From Corynebacterium appendicis CIP 107643 (lineage in GTDB: Bacteria > Actinomycetota > Actinomycetes > Mycobacteriales > Mycobacteriaceae), in NCBI RefSeq assembly GCF_030408415.1, contig NZ_CP046976.1, positions 124,001 to 188,000 on the forward strand: DNA of 64,000 bases, given 5' to 3'. Position 1 is the stretch's first letter, and every line of letters starts with the position of its first letter. Both the position numbers and the translations under genes were made by a program. This document shows, piece by piece, positions 21,314 to 29,218 of the stretch. The notes below the pieces were generated by a model, which worked only from the letters and a program-made list of their open reading frames with translations, searched no databases and was not told the DNA's origin.

Positions 21314-21480
21314 CTCTCATACACTACGGCCTAAATTCCGTCAGCGGAATCACCACCTACCCCCGCGTGTGTGATCTATTCGACAAAAAACGTTGCGCGT
21401 GAATACACTTACATAAGGACAGCATGGTGATAGCAGCCTTGCTGATAACGCATAGGTATAACGGCCGGAAGGAGACTGTG

Positions 21481-21858
21481 GTGACCACTACGATCAGCAA
21501 CCGCGCACTGGAAAAAGCGAACGCATCCCTACGTCTCGGGCAGCAAGTACGCCAGCGCTCCACAGCCGATTCCGAGAGGTCTTTTGAACGTGGCGAGTGG
21601 GTGACCATGGCAGTCTGCCGGTCCGGCGACCCCGACGCCCTTTTCGTCCGCGGCGCCGAGCAGCGCAAAGCCGCAGCGATCTGCCGCCGCTGCCCTGTCC
21701 AAATGGAATGCCGCGCCGACGCCCTGGATAACAGGGTCGAATTCGGTGTGTGGGGCGGCCTGACGGAGCGCCAGCGTCGCGCCGTCCTGCGCAAGAACCC
21801 CCACGTCACCGACTGGGCGGAGCACCTTGCCGAGGGCCGCGAAATCATCGGGCTGTAG
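21481..21858 (+). CDS. whiB4: WhiB-family iron-sulfur regulator, WhiB4-like
   Basis: A small redox-sensitive transcription factor. The four cluster Cys are seen in AVCRSGD and AICRRCPVQMEC, followed by the family GVWGG turn and a basic C-terminal segment (TERQRRAVLRK) for DNA contact. Divergent location from ponA2 and upstream of DUF4177/RidA/MBL genes is the Rv3681c (whiB4) context. I chose the GTG at 21481 after GGAAGGAG; the GTG at 21478 is also possible, and the longer frame to 21424 lacks a ribosome site. Likely role: oxygen or oxidative-stress sensing. Confidence 0.88.
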   Translation: MTTTISNRALEKANASLRLGQQVRQRSTADSERSFERGEWVTMAVCRSGDPDALFVRGAEQRKAAAICRRCPVQMECRADALDNRVEFGVWGGLTERQRRAVLRKNPHVTDWAEHLAEGREIIGL

Positions 21859-21911
21859 CGAGTCCTTCTGGCTTCGGCGGCCCGCCCCGCGCGGCCTGTA
21901 GGGTGGTGCAC

Positions 21912-22064
21912 ATGAAGAAATGGGAATACGCAACCGTTCCGCTGCTCACTCACGCGACGAAGCAGATCCTCGACACCTGGGGCGAGGACGGTTGGGAGCT
22001 CGTCGCCGTCACCCCCGGACCGAACCCCGAGAACGTTGTCGCCTACATGAAGCGGGAGCTGTAG
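21912..22064 (+). CDS. DUF4177 family small protein
   Basis: A 50-residue protein beginning MKKWEYATVPLLTHAT and containing WGEDGWELVAV, the core of the DUF4177 family. Function unknown. TAGGGT lies 7 nt ahead of the ATG, so translation is probably leaderless. Its stop overlaps the GTG of the RidA-like gene (GTAGTG), which indicates translational coupling. The same tiny gene lies here in mycobacteria (Rv3678A). Confidence 0.85.
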   Translation: MKKWEYATVPLLTHATKQILDTWGEDGWELVAVTPGPNPENVVAYMKREL

Positions 22065-22540
22065 TGGCCGCGGTCTCGACCAAGCCGAGCGAGCGTCTCG
22101 ACGAGCTGGGCATCGAGTTGCCCGCCGTTGCAGCGCCCGTCGCCGCGTATGTTCCGGCGGCGCAAGTCGGCAACCAGGTCTGGACATCCGGCCAGCTTCC
22201 GTTCGTTAACGGCTCTCTGCCTGCGACCGGCAAAGTCGGGGCCGACGTCGACCCGGAAGACGCATATAACCTAGCCCGCACAGCGCTGCTGAACGCGCTG
22301 GCCGCGGTAGATGATCTCGTCGGGATCGACAGGGTCACTCGGGTAGTCAAGGTCGTGGGTTATGTGGCGTCGGAAGCGGGGTTCACGGGACAACCGGGCG
22401 TCGTCAATGGCGCTTCTGACATCGTCGGCGAAATCTTCGGCGAGGCGGGCGCGCACGTCCGCAGCGCAGTCGGCGTAGCGGTCCTGCCGCTCGATGCCCC
22501 GGTGGAAGTCGAGCTCATTGTCGAGGTCGCGGACGCGTAA
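22064..22540 (+). CDS. RidA/YjgF family protein
   Basis: A 158-residue protein of the YjgF/YER057c/UK114 superfamily, orthologous in position to Rv3678c. Visible core: WTSGQLPFVNG, the LLNALAAVDDLVGIDRVTRVVKVVGYV helix-strand unit and a C-terminal VEVELIVEV strand. RidA proteins hydrolyse reactive enamines/imines, but this longer subgroup has no proven reaction. The GTG start at 22064 overlaps the previous stop and has GGAG upstream. Confidence 0.88.
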   Translation: MAAVSTKPSERLDELGIELPAVAAPVAAYVPAAQVGNQVWTSGQLPFVNGSLPATGKVGADVDPEDAYNLARTALLNALAAVDDLVGIDRVTRVVKVVGYVASEAGFTGQPGVVNGASDIVGEIFGEAGAHVRSAVGVAVLPLDAPVEVELIVEVADA

Positions 22541-22592
22541 CCACCCAGCCGTCAAGTAACAATTCCTGGTTATTGACGGTAGGGTTGGGGGC

Positions 22593-23405
22593 ATGCAGCA
22601 TCCTGCCTACAGCCAACTGCGTCCTGTCACTCCCTCCGCCGCTGTCGTGCTGGCTCCGAACCCCAGCTACGCGGCGCTGGAAGGCACGAACTCCTGGGTC
22701 ATCCGCGACCCGGAGGACGAATTCAGCATCGTCATTGATCCGGGCCCGGAGGATGAAGGCCACCTCAACGTTCTGCAGTCCGCCGCGGACAAGGTGGCGC
22801 TCGTGCTGTTGACGCACCGCCACCACGACCACGCCGACGGTGCGCAGCGCTTCCGCCAGCTCACCGGGGTGCCGGTGCGCGCGTTCGACGAGCGTTACTG
22901 CATCGGCGGCGAGCCGCTCGAGGACGGCGAGATCATCAGCGTCGACGGTGTCACGCCGCGCATCAAGGTGGTGCACACGCCGGGGCACACGGGTGATTCG
23001 GTGTCGTTCTACATCTACTCGGGGGACCCGGAATCAACGGAGCTGGAGGGCATTGTCACGGGCGACACGATCGCAGGTCGCCACACGACGATGATTTCGG
23101 AGACGGACGGCGACCTCGGCGCGTACCTGGAGTCGCTGGCGAAGCTAGAAGAGGAGGGTGCCGGCATCAAGCTGCTGCCGGGTCACGGCCCGGAGGGCGA
23201 GAACCTCGCGGAGTTCGCGCGTAAGTACATCGACCGCCGCAATTACCGCCTCGACCAGATCCGCGAGGTGCGCAAGGAGCGCGGCACGGATTTGAGCATC
23301 AACGAGCTCGTCGACGCGATGTATGACGACGTCGACCCCGTTCTCCGCGGCGCCGCCGAGCAGTCCACCCGCGTCGCTCTGCGGTACCTCGACGGCAAGA
23401 ATTAA
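22593..23405 (+). CDS. Metallo-beta-lactamase fold hydrolase
   Basis: A 270-residue MBL-fold enzyme, Rv3677c-like. The metal motif is THRHHDHADG, with further ligands in TPGHTGDS, the Asp of TGDTIAG and the His of LPGHGPE. A C-terminal helical domain follows, as in RNase Z/glyoxalase-like LACTB2 proteins; either hydrolase or nuclease activity is possible. The ATG lies 7 nt after TAGGGT (leaderless). The stop is followed within 9 nt by an 11-mer repeat and then a strong terminator. Confidence 0.9.
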   Translation: MQHPAYSQLRPVTPSAAVVLAPNPSYAALEGTNSWVIRDPEDEFSIVIDPGPEDEGHLNVLQSAADKVALVLLTHRHHDHADGAQRFRQLTGVPVRAFDERYCIGGEPLEDGEIISVDGVTPRIKVVHTPGHTGDSVSFYIYSGDPESTELEGIVTGDTIAGRHTTMISETDGDLGAYLESLAKLEEEGAGIKLLPGHGPEGENLAEFARKYIDRRNYRLDQIREVRKERGTDLSINELVDAMYDDVDPVLRGAAEQSTRVALRYLDGKN

Positions 23406-23414
23406 GCTTTTCCC

Positions 23415-23425
23415 GCTTATCGACG
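23415..23425 (-). repeat. CGTCGATAAGC repeat, copy 7
   Basis: Exact 11-mer on the minus strand, followed by G. It lies 9 nt after the MBL stop and 13 nt before a terminator hairpin. Confidence 0.92.
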
Positions 23426-23438
23426 GTCGCCGTCACCC

Positions 23439-23467
23439 CAACGGGCCCCTTTCTCCAGGGCCCGTTG
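23439..23467 (+). terminator. Terminator after MBL gene
   Basis: Perfect 10-bp stem: CAACGGGCCC (23439-23448) and GGGCCCGTTG (23458-23467), 9-nt loop. The following sequence is only weakly T-rich. Confidence 0.75.
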
Positions 23468-23746
23468 TCGTATCGATTTGTACTTCATGCATGGACCCGA
23501 TCGGTGCCCAGCGGCCGTCTTTTTCTGTGCGCTTCGCCCTGCCGCGCTTGCGCGACTGCGGAATGCTGAAGCTGCCAGCGATTGAGATCGCCGCGGTATT
23601 TCTCCTCGCCACCGCTACTGCCATCGACATGACGGGCGCCGGTCTTCGAGGGGTTCCCTGGGCCCGCACTGTTGGTTAAGCAGAATCGCGCGCACCGATA
23701 GGGCCATTGGGCGTGCGTGATCACCGTGCGCCCTTCGGCCGTTTCA
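23468..23746. other. Gene-free stretch before the HNH gene
   Basis: With the repeat and the terminator this makes a 341-nt gap between two convergent genes. Short frames on the plus strand (around 23562-23679) have no ribosome site and no recognisable content. I see nothing else; it may be a remnant left by the insertion of the HNH gene. Confidence 0.4.
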
Positions 23747-24820
23747 CTATTTCCCGAACAATAGGTGCATTGCACCGTATTGGTGGGTGGTGTTCGGTAC
23801 TGGTGTTCCGCGCGGGGAGACCCATGTCGGGGTGCCGTTGCGGATGTGTATTCGGCCCCGGTGGTGTCTGTGGGGGTCGTCGTCGTTGGTGCGGTTGTGG
23901 TACCTGCACAACACCGACAGGTTGTCCATGTTCGTCGGCCCGCCACGCGCCCACGGTGTGATGTGGTGGACCTCGCAATTATCCGCCGCATGCCGGCAAT
24001 CCGGCACCGGACACGTCGTCAACGTCGCACGGGCCAGGTCGCGTTGCTTGGCGTTGGCGAACCGCTTCGCGTGGTACAGGTTCACTGCACCTGCCTGCGG
24101 GTGGAACAACGCCACCTCCAAATCCTTCGAGTAATAGTGAGTCAGATACTCCGCACCAGTCATGGTGGTGCCGTCCGACAACCCCAGGATCGTCTCATCC
24201 CCCTCGCCTGCGAGGATCCTGATGTGCTCGGAAAGCGGGACCTGGATCAACGGGCGCGGCACAGCCTGCGCGACCCCGGCACCGCCGCGCAGCAACTCCG
24301 CGAACGCCTCATACATCTGCGGGCCCTCAGGCCGGTTGGGGTCGAGCTTTACCCGCAGGGCGTGTTCCAGGTCGGCGATGTCGCGTTCGGCGCCGGTGGC
24401 GATGACCGTGCGTTTGCCTTTCCGCGTCCGGCCAAACCGGACCGTGGACTCCGGGGCGGGTTTATCGGCGTCCGGGTCGGGGATGATGTCTTTGGCGTGG
24501 CGCTGCAGCGTCTTGTAGTCGCCGCGCACCGACAACAACGCCAGGCGGAGCTTCCACGTCTCCCGGTCGGAAGAGACAGCTTTGAGGTGTTGTTCGATGA
24601 ATACCAGTTGGTCCAACGATTTCGCTGTTTGCCGGGCAACGGTGACAGCGTTGGCTTGCTGGCGGGAAAACCGGGTTTTTCCGTAGTAGGTGTCGAAGAC
24701 GCCTTTCCATTCGGCAACGCGGGTGGGGTTGGCGCCGGCGTCGATAAGCTGCTGGGCGTTGAAGCTGCCCAGCATGTCGATGGCGTTGCCTGCGCCCACG
24801 AGCGCCGCGAATTGGTTCAT
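23747..24820 (-). CDS. DUF222/HNH endonuclease family protein (13E12-repeat type)
   Basis: A protein of about 357 residues. The N-terminal two thirds are the helical DUF222 region; the C-terminus has the HNH nuclease signature: CPVPDC, then CEVHHITPWARGGPTNMDNLSVLCRYHN, with paired Cys for structural zinc and the catalytic His. Such genes occur in many copies in actinobacteria (13E12 repeats of mycobacteria) and are thought to be mobile or remnants of mobile DNA. It separates two genes that are neighbours in M. tuberculosis (Rv3677c and Rv3676), which supports insertion. I chose the Met of MNQFAALVGAGN; the 23 residues before it are not family-like. Confidence 0.88.
   Translation of the reverse strand: MNQFAALVGAGNAIDMLGSFNAQQLIDAGANPTRVAEWKGVFDTYYGKTRFSRQQANAVTVARQTAKSLDQLVFIEQHLKAVSSDRETWKLRLALLSVRGDYKTLQRHAKDIIPDPDADKPAPESTVRFGRTRKGKRTVIATGAERDIADLEHALRVKLDPNRPEGPQMYEAFAELLRGGAGVAQAVPRPLIQVPLSEHIRILAGEGDETILGLSDGTTMTGAEYLTHYYSKDLEVALFHPQAGAVNLYHAKRFANAKQRDLARATLTTCPVPDCRHAADNCEVHHITPWARGGPTNMDNLSVLCRYHNRTNDDDPHRHHRGRIHIRNGTPTWVSPRGTPVPNTTHQYGAMHLLFGK
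24739..24749 (+). repeat. CGTCGATAAGC repeat, copy 8
   Basis: Exact 11-mer followed by T, with a G-rich tract upstream. Inside the HNH gene, read as LIDA; so the inserted gene also carries the repeat. Confidence 0.9.
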
Positions 24821-24959
24821 GCCACAAACGTTAAACCGCGCGCAACACCAGGTCCATCGAACAATGTCCACTACCGTCGACAACACCAAAACACGCAGGC
24901 CACACGGGGCGCGAACAACGGAAAATCAGGCCGAAACAGGGCTGATCCGGTCAAGACAG

Positions 24960-24999
24960 CGAAAATCCCGCCGCTCGCCGGTGAGAGGGGAGGGCGGGA
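24960..24999 (-). terminator. Terminator after glxR
   Basis: On the minus strand TCCCGCC (24993-24999) pairs with GGCGGGA (24966-24972), followed by TTTTCGC. The 11-mer repeat sits between the glxR stop and this hairpin. Confidence 0.6.
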
Positions 25000-25010
25000 C
25001 GTCGATAAGC
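25000..25010 (+). repeat. CGTCGATAAGC repeat, copy 9
   Basis: Exact 11-mer followed by G, after a G-rich tract. Intergenic, 1 nt from the glxR stop; in the glxR transcript the order is stop, GCUUAUCGAC, C-rich, hairpin. Confidence 0.92.
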
Positions 25011-25011
25011 G

Positions 25012-25695
25012 CTAGCGTGCGCGGCGGGCGAGGTGCTCGGTGTTGACGATGACCACGGACTTGCCCTCGAGGCGGATCCAACCGCGCTGGGCGAAGGTGG
25101 CGAGGGCCTTGTTCACGGTCTCGCGGGAAGCGCCGACGAGCTGGGCGATCTCTTCCTGCGTGAGGTCGTGGTTGACGCGGAGGCCGGTGCCTTCCTGGAT
25201 GCCGAAGCGGTTGGCGAGCTGCAGCAGGGTCTTGGCGACGCGGCCGGGGACGTCGGTGAAGATGAGGTCGGCGAGCGACGCGTTGGTGCGGCGCAGGCGG
25301 CGGGCGAGAACGCGCAGGAGCTGCTGGGAGATCTCCGGGTGGTCGTTGATCCAGGTGCGGAGCATCTCGGAGTCCATGGTGGCGGCTTCGACTTCGGTGA
25401 CGCACACTGCGGAGGAGGTGCGGGGGCCCGGGTCGAAGATGGACAGTTCGCCGAACATGTCGGACGGCCCCATCACGGACAGGAGGTTCTCGCGGCCGTC
25501 GGGGGCGTGGCGGGCGAGCTTCACTTTGCCTTCGATGATGATGTAGAGGGTGTCGCCGGGTTCACCTTCGTCGAAGATAGTGGTGCCGCGCGGGAACGAC
25601 TCCGTCTGCATTTGTGAGATCAGGTTGATCACTGCATCGGGGTCCACACCTTGGAAAATCCCGGCGCGGGACAGTGTTTCCTGCACGCTTTGCAT
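25012..25695 (-). CDS. glxR: cAMP-responsive global regulator GlxR (CRP family)
   Basis: A 227-residue CRP/FNR regulator, the same length as C. glutamicum GlxR and nearly identical in the parts I can recall. The N-terminal cyclic-nucleotide domain has [18 protein letters not shown], the phosphate-binding cassette; the C-terminal winged helix has [18 protein letters not shown]. It senses cAMP, and the window also contains a membrane adenylate cyclase (43698-45224). It controls carbon, respiration and many other genes. AAGGAG precedes the ATG. Confidence 0.97.
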   Translation of the reverse strand: MQSVQETLSRAGIFQGVDPDAVINLISQMQTESFPRGTTIFDEGEPGDTLYIIIEGKVKLARHAPDGRENLLSVMGPSDMFGELSIFDPGPRTSSAVCVTEVEAATMDSEMLRTWINDHPEISQQLLRVLARRLRRTNASLADLIFTDVPGRVAKTLLQLANRFGIQEGTGLRVNHDLTQEEIAQLVGASRETVNKALATFAQRGWIRLEGKSVVIVNTEHLARRAR

Positions 25696-25824
25696 CGGAG
25701 CTCCTTGTTGTTCGTGGTCCGTGTGGAGTTGGTCACCGCAGCCTCATCTCGCGGGCCATGTCACATTTGACCACACTATCATCTCGCCGGGACTGTTCGG
25801 CGCACGAATCCTAGAAGTAGTTGT

Positions 25825-25926
25825 TTATGCGTCGGTGTGCACGACGGCGACCTCGAGGCGTTCCATGCCGACGAGGAAGATGGCGAGGAACGCGGGCGCG
25901 AGTAGCGCGAGGAGAATGCTCAACAT
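25825..25926 (-). CDS. 33-residue single-pass membrane protein
   Basis: Begins [20 protein letters not shown] and ends with a short polar tail ([13 protein letters not shown]), thus a single membrane helix and little else. TATACT lies 8 nt before the ATG, so it is probably leaderless. A small membrane protein gene next to crp/glxR and divergent from nth (Rv3675 position) exists in relatives, which supports a real gene. Function unknown. Its -10 box overlaps that of nth on the other strand. Confidence 0.65.
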   Translation of the reverse strand: MLSILLALLAPAFLAIFLVGMERLEVAVVHTDA

Positions 25927-25934
25927 ATCCGCCC

Positions 25935-25942
25935 AGTATAGT
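25935..25942. promoter_or_regulatory. Overlapping divergent -10 boxes
   Basis: AGTATAGT contains TATAGT on the plus strand (25937-25942), 7 nt before the nth ATG, and TATACT on the minus strand (25935-25940), 8 nt before the small membrane protein ATG. One AT patch may serve both promoters. Confidence 0.65.
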
Positions 25943-25949
25943 GAACGCC

Positions 25950-26750
25950 ATGTCTGCTTCAGCCTCGAGGACACCGCAGCGTTTCCGCCGGCCGGGTTCG
26001 CATCCGGCGGCAAAGGGCACGGAGACGGAGTTGGGGCGCACGCGCCGCGCGCGGAGGATCAACCGGACGTTAGCGGCGATGTTCCCGGACGCGCACGCTG
26101 AGCTCGACTTTTCAACGCCGCTCGAGTTGCTGATGGCGACGATGCTCAGTGCGCAAACGACGGACGTGCGGGTCAACAGCGTCACGCCCGAGCTGTTTGA
26201 GCGCTTCACGACGGCCGCGGCCTACGCCGCGGCTGACCCCGCCGAGCTGGAGAGCATCATTAAGCCGGTCGGGTTCTACCGTGCTAAGGCGGGGCACCTG
26301 AAAGGGATCGGGGAGATGCTGGTGGCCGAGTTCGGCGGCGAGGTGCCGGTGGCGATCGAGGACCTGGTGACGTTGCCGGGCGTGGGCCGGAAGACGGCGC
26401 ATGTGGTGCGGGGGAATGCATTCGGTTTGCCGGGGTTGACGGTGGACACGCACTTCCAGAGACTGGTGCACCGGCTGGGGCTGACGGACGAGAAGGATCC
26501 GGTGGCGATTGAGCGGGCGGTGGGGGAGATGATCGAGAAGCGGGAGTGGACGCTGTTCTCCCACCGGATCATCTTCTGCGGTCGCCGGGTGTGCCATGCG
26601 CGCAAGGCGGCGTGCGGGGCGTGCCCGTTGGCGTACGACTGCCCATCGTTCGGCCTGGCCGGCCCTATCGAGTGGGCTGACGCCGAGAAGCTGGTGACCG
26701 GTCCGGAACGCGAACACATCCTGTCCATGGTCGGGGAGGGCAGCCGGTGA
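25950..26750 (+). CDS. nth: Endonuclease III
   Basis: DNA glycosylase/AP lyase for oxidised pyrimidines. The 266-residue protein has the helix-hairpin-helix [12 protein letters not shown] with the catalytic Lys148, the catalytic Asp166 in VDTHFQR, and the 4Fe-4S ligands in C-x6-C-x2-C-x5-C (from [12 protein letters not shown]). A basic N-terminal extension of about 30 residues precedes the core. The ATG follows TATAGT by 7 nt (leaderless). Its stop overlaps the GTG of the thioredoxin-like gene. Confidence 0.96.
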   Translation: MSASASRTPQRFRRPGSHPAAKGTETELGRTRRARRINRTLAAMFPDAHAELDFSTPLELLMATMLSAQTTDVRVNSVTPELFERFTTAAAYAAADPAELESIIKPVGFYRAKAGHLKGIGEMLVAEFGGEVPVAIEDLVTLPGVGRKTAHVVRGNAFGLPGLTVDTHFQRLVHRLGLTDEKDPVAIERAVGEMIEKREWTLFSHRIIFCGRRVCHARKAACGACPLAYDCPSFGLAGPIEWADAEKLVTGPEREHILSMVGEGSR

Positions 26751-27319
26751 AAAAACAGGTCTGGCTGAGCGTTGCGGTGCTGGCGGCGGTGACGGCGCTC
26801 GTCGTCGCGGCGGCGGTGTCGTTGCTGCGGCCGGCGGACTCCGGGGATTCAGTGAATCAGGCAGAGGAAGCGACTGAAGCTACTTCTGCGCAGCAAGTCC
26901 AGGCGCGCCCGGACTGCCCGGGTGGCATCATCGGAGGGGTGGACCTGCCGTGCCTGGGCGGAAATAGCAGTGGGGCGCCGACGCAGGAGGTCACTGTCGT
27001 CAATGTGTGGGCATGGTGGTGCGAACCGTGCCGGGATGAATTGCCGGCGCTGGAGGAATTCGCGAACGACCACCCCGAGTATTCGGTGGTGGGCGTCCAC
27101 GCGGACACGAACGCGGCGAACGGGGCGGCGCTACTCAACGACCTGGGTGTGAACCTGCCGAGCTACCAGGACAGCGACAACGCTTTCGCGGGCCAGCTCG
27201 GTCTGCCGGGGGTCGTTCCGGTCACAGTGGTCTTCCGCGGGGAAGAGAAGGTGGGGGTTGTGGGGAAGGCTTTTTCGTCGTCAAGCGAAATTGCGCAGGC
27301 TGTTGAGGAGGTGCTGTAG
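26747..27319 (+). CDS. TlpA/ResA-like membrane-anchored thioredoxin
   Basis: A 190-residue envelope protein with an N-terminal signal anchor (about 5-28), an acidic linker and a thioredoxin fold with the active site WCEPC and a cis-Pro region GVVPVTVV. Extra Cys in DCPGG and PCLGG may form a second disulfide. It is the Rv3673c ortholog by position and probably reduces or exchanges disulfides of exported or cytochrome proteins. The start GTG at 26747 overlaps the nth stop (GTGA). Confidence 0.9.
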   Translation: MKKQVWLSVAVLAAVTALVVAAAVSLLRPADSGDSVNQAEEATEATSAQQVQARPDCPGGIIGGVDLPCLGGNSSGAPTQEVTVVNVWAWWCEPCRDELPALEEFANDHPEYSVVGVHADTNAANGAALLNDLGVNLPSYQDSDNAFAGQLGLPGVVPVTVVFRGEEKVGVVGKAFSSSSEIAQAVEEVL

Positions 27320-28006
27320 ATGGCGCGGTGGCTGGACGGGCTGGCGGGCGTGTTGTCGGCGCCGGGCAACGCGAAGCTGGTGAACACGATGCAGGGGCAC
27401 ATCCGGCTGGCGTCGCGGAAATCGCCGCGGTCGGCGGTGCTCATGTGCTTCACGGGCGATGCGGAGGCGGCGGAACTGCCCAGTGACGCGCGGATTCTGC
27501 TCACCCACCGCACCCCGACGTTGCGGAACCACTCGGGGCAGATGGCTTTTCCGGGCGGGCGCGTGGAGCCGGATGACCGCGGCCCCGTCGACGCCGCGTT
27601 GCGTGAAGCGCACGAGGAGACGGGCCTGGAGCCGTCGCGCGTGGAGACCTTGGCGGTGCTCGAATCCATCGCCGTCGGGCCGTCGGGACACCCGGTGAAC
27701 CCGGTGCTCGCCTACGCGGAAGATCCCGGCGAGGTGTGGTGCGCCAGCCCAGAGGAGAACGACGACGTCTTCTTCGTCGACCTCGCCCACCTGATCGACC
27801 CGGCGAACCGTTTCCGCGTCGCGCGGCTGGGCTGGTCGGGGCCCGCTTTCGACGTGGGCGGTTACGTCGTGTGGGGGTTCACGGCGTCGCTGCTCGCGGT
27901 GATGATCCGCGAGGCGGGCTGGGAGGAGCCGTGGGAGCACAAGGACGCCGTCGAGCTGCGGAAGGCGCTGCGTGCCTCGCGTAACGGCGAGGGACACGGG
28001 TTTTAG
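27320..28006 (+). CDS. Nudix hydrolase, CoA pyrophosphatase type
   Basis: A 228-residue Nudix protein. The box is GGRVEPDDRGPVDAALREAH followed by EETGL, with an NHSGQMAFPGG segment before it that is the added CoA-pyrophosphatase (UPF0035) signature. It would cleave CoA or its derivatives to phosphopantetheine. The ATG follows directly on the stop of the thioredoxin gene. Rv3672c position. Confidence 0.92.
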   Translation: MARWLDGLAGVLSAPGNAKLVNTMQGHIRLASRKSPRSAVLMCFTGDAEAAELPSDARILLTHRTPTLRNHSGQMAFPGGRVEPDDRGPVDAALREAHEETGLEPSRVETLAVLESIAVGPSGHPVNPVLAYAEDPGEVWCASPEENDDVFFVDLAHLIDPANRFRVARLGWSGPAFDVGGYVVWGFTASLLAVMIREAGWEEPWEHKDAVELRKALRASRNGEGHGF

Positions 28007-28033
28007 CGTGCCCGGCGCGTAGGGTGACTCCCC

Positions 28034-29218
28034 ATGACTGCTCTCATCGTCGACTTCGCGCTCGTCGTGCTCTTTGGCGCGGCGCTCGCGGGCGGTTGGC
28101 GGCAGGGGGCGTTTTCGTCGGCGTTCGCGGCGCTCGGCGTCGTGGCGGGCCTCGTCGTCGGGCTCGGCGCGGCGGGCCTTCTGGTGCGCGTGCCAGACGT
28201 GACGAGCATGCGCGTGCTGCTCCTTCTGGCCACCGTCGTGACGTTCGTCGGCGTGGGCAATATCGTCGGTGCGACGGTGGGCGCGGCAGTTCGCGACAGG
28301 TTGCGCTCGAAGTCGACGCAGGCGTGGGATTCGGCCGTGGGTTCGCTGTTGCAGCTGTTCATGGCGGTCGTGGTGGCGTGGGTCGTGGCGGTGCCCGTCG
28401 CGGCGAACGCCGGGGAGCCGCTAGGCAGCGCGGTCCGGGGCTCGCGCATTCTCGGCGCGGTCGACAGCGCTGTGCCGGAGTGGGGCAACAAGGGGCCGGA
28501 ATACATCGCACGGCTTATCGACGTCACCGGCCTTCCCCCTTTGGTCTCCCCCTTCCAGGGAGGCGGCGCGGAGGTGGAGGCTCCGGACCCTGACAGCATC
28601 GACCCGGGGCTCGTGGAAGATGTGCGCCCCAGCGTCGTGCACGTGCTCGGCGACGCGGAGAGCTGCAGCCGGCATCTGTCGGGCTCGGGGTTCGTGTCGG
28701 CGCCGGATTACGTGGTCACCAACGCGCACGTCGTCGCCGGCACCGAGTCGGTGGAGCTGGACACGGTGCTGGGGCTCAAGCGGGCGACGGTGGTGCTGTA
28801 CGACCCAGAAGTCGACATCGCAGTGCTGCACGTCCCCAACCTGGGGCTTGAGCCGCTGCCGACCGCGCCAGGCGCGGCGAAAAGCGGCGACGATGCCATG
28901 GTGTTGGGATTCCCCGCAGGCGGGCCGTTCGCGGTCTCACCGGTGCGGGTGCGAGAGCGCCTGAATATCTCCGGGCCGGATATCTATGCCGCGGGCCGCA
29001 CCGAGCGCGAGGCGCTCACGTTGCGCGGCAGCATCCGCCAGGGAAATTCGGGCGGTCCGCTGCTCTCTCCGACGGGGGAGGTCCTGGGGGTCGTGTTCGG
29101 CACCGCGGTCGACGGCAACGAGACGGGCTACGCGCTCACGATCCGTCAGATGCAACAGGTCGTCGGGGAGTACGAGGGGCTGACGGAGCCCGTCGATACG
29201 CAGGCGTGCGTGGCCTAG
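28034..29218 (+). CDS. marP: Membrane serine protease MarP
   Basis: A 394-residue protease for acid and oxidative stress in the periplasm-like space. Four N-terminal membrane helices (CvpA-like, to about 155) precede a chymotrypsin-fold domain with the triad His232 (TNAHVVAG), Asp261 (VDIAVLH) and Ser339 (QGNSGGPLL). Cys211 and Cys392 match the regulatory disulfide of the M. tuberculosis enzyme. The ATG lies 8 nt after TAGGGT. The 11-mer at 28513 sits in the linker between the membrane and protease domains. Confidence 0.95.
   Translation: MTALIVDFALVVLFGAALAGGWRQGAFSSAFAALGVVAGLVVGLGAAGLLVRVPDVTSMRVLLLLATVVTFVGVGNIVGATVGAAVRDRLRSKSTQAWDSAVGSLLQLFMAVVVAWVVAVPVAANAGEPLGSAVRGSRILGAVDSAVPEWGNKGPEYIARLIDVTGLPPLVSPFQGGGAEVEAPDPDSIDPGLVEDVRPSVVHVLGDAESCSRHLSGSGFVSAPDYVVTNAHVVAGTESVELDTVLGLKRATVVLYDPEVDIAVLHVPNLGLEPLPTAPGAAKSGDDAMVLGFPAGGPFAVSPVRVRERLNISGPDIYAAGRTEREALTLRGSIRQGNSGGPLLSPTGEVLGVVFGTAVDGNETGYALTIRQMQQVVGEYEGLTEPVDTQACVA
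28513..28523 (-). repeat. CGTCGATAAGC repeat, copy 10
   Basis: Exact 11-mer on the minus strand, the only copy followed by C. A strong G-rich tract precedes it on that strand. In the marP linker, read as LIDV. Confidence 0.9.

Noticed and set aside
23323..23679. 118-codon frame after the MBL gene
   Set aside because: Overlaps the MBL gene and runs through the terminator; no ribosome site.
25755..25775. Possible GlxR autoregulation site upstream of glxR
   Set aside because: Half-sites are present but spacing and two bases do not fit the consensus.
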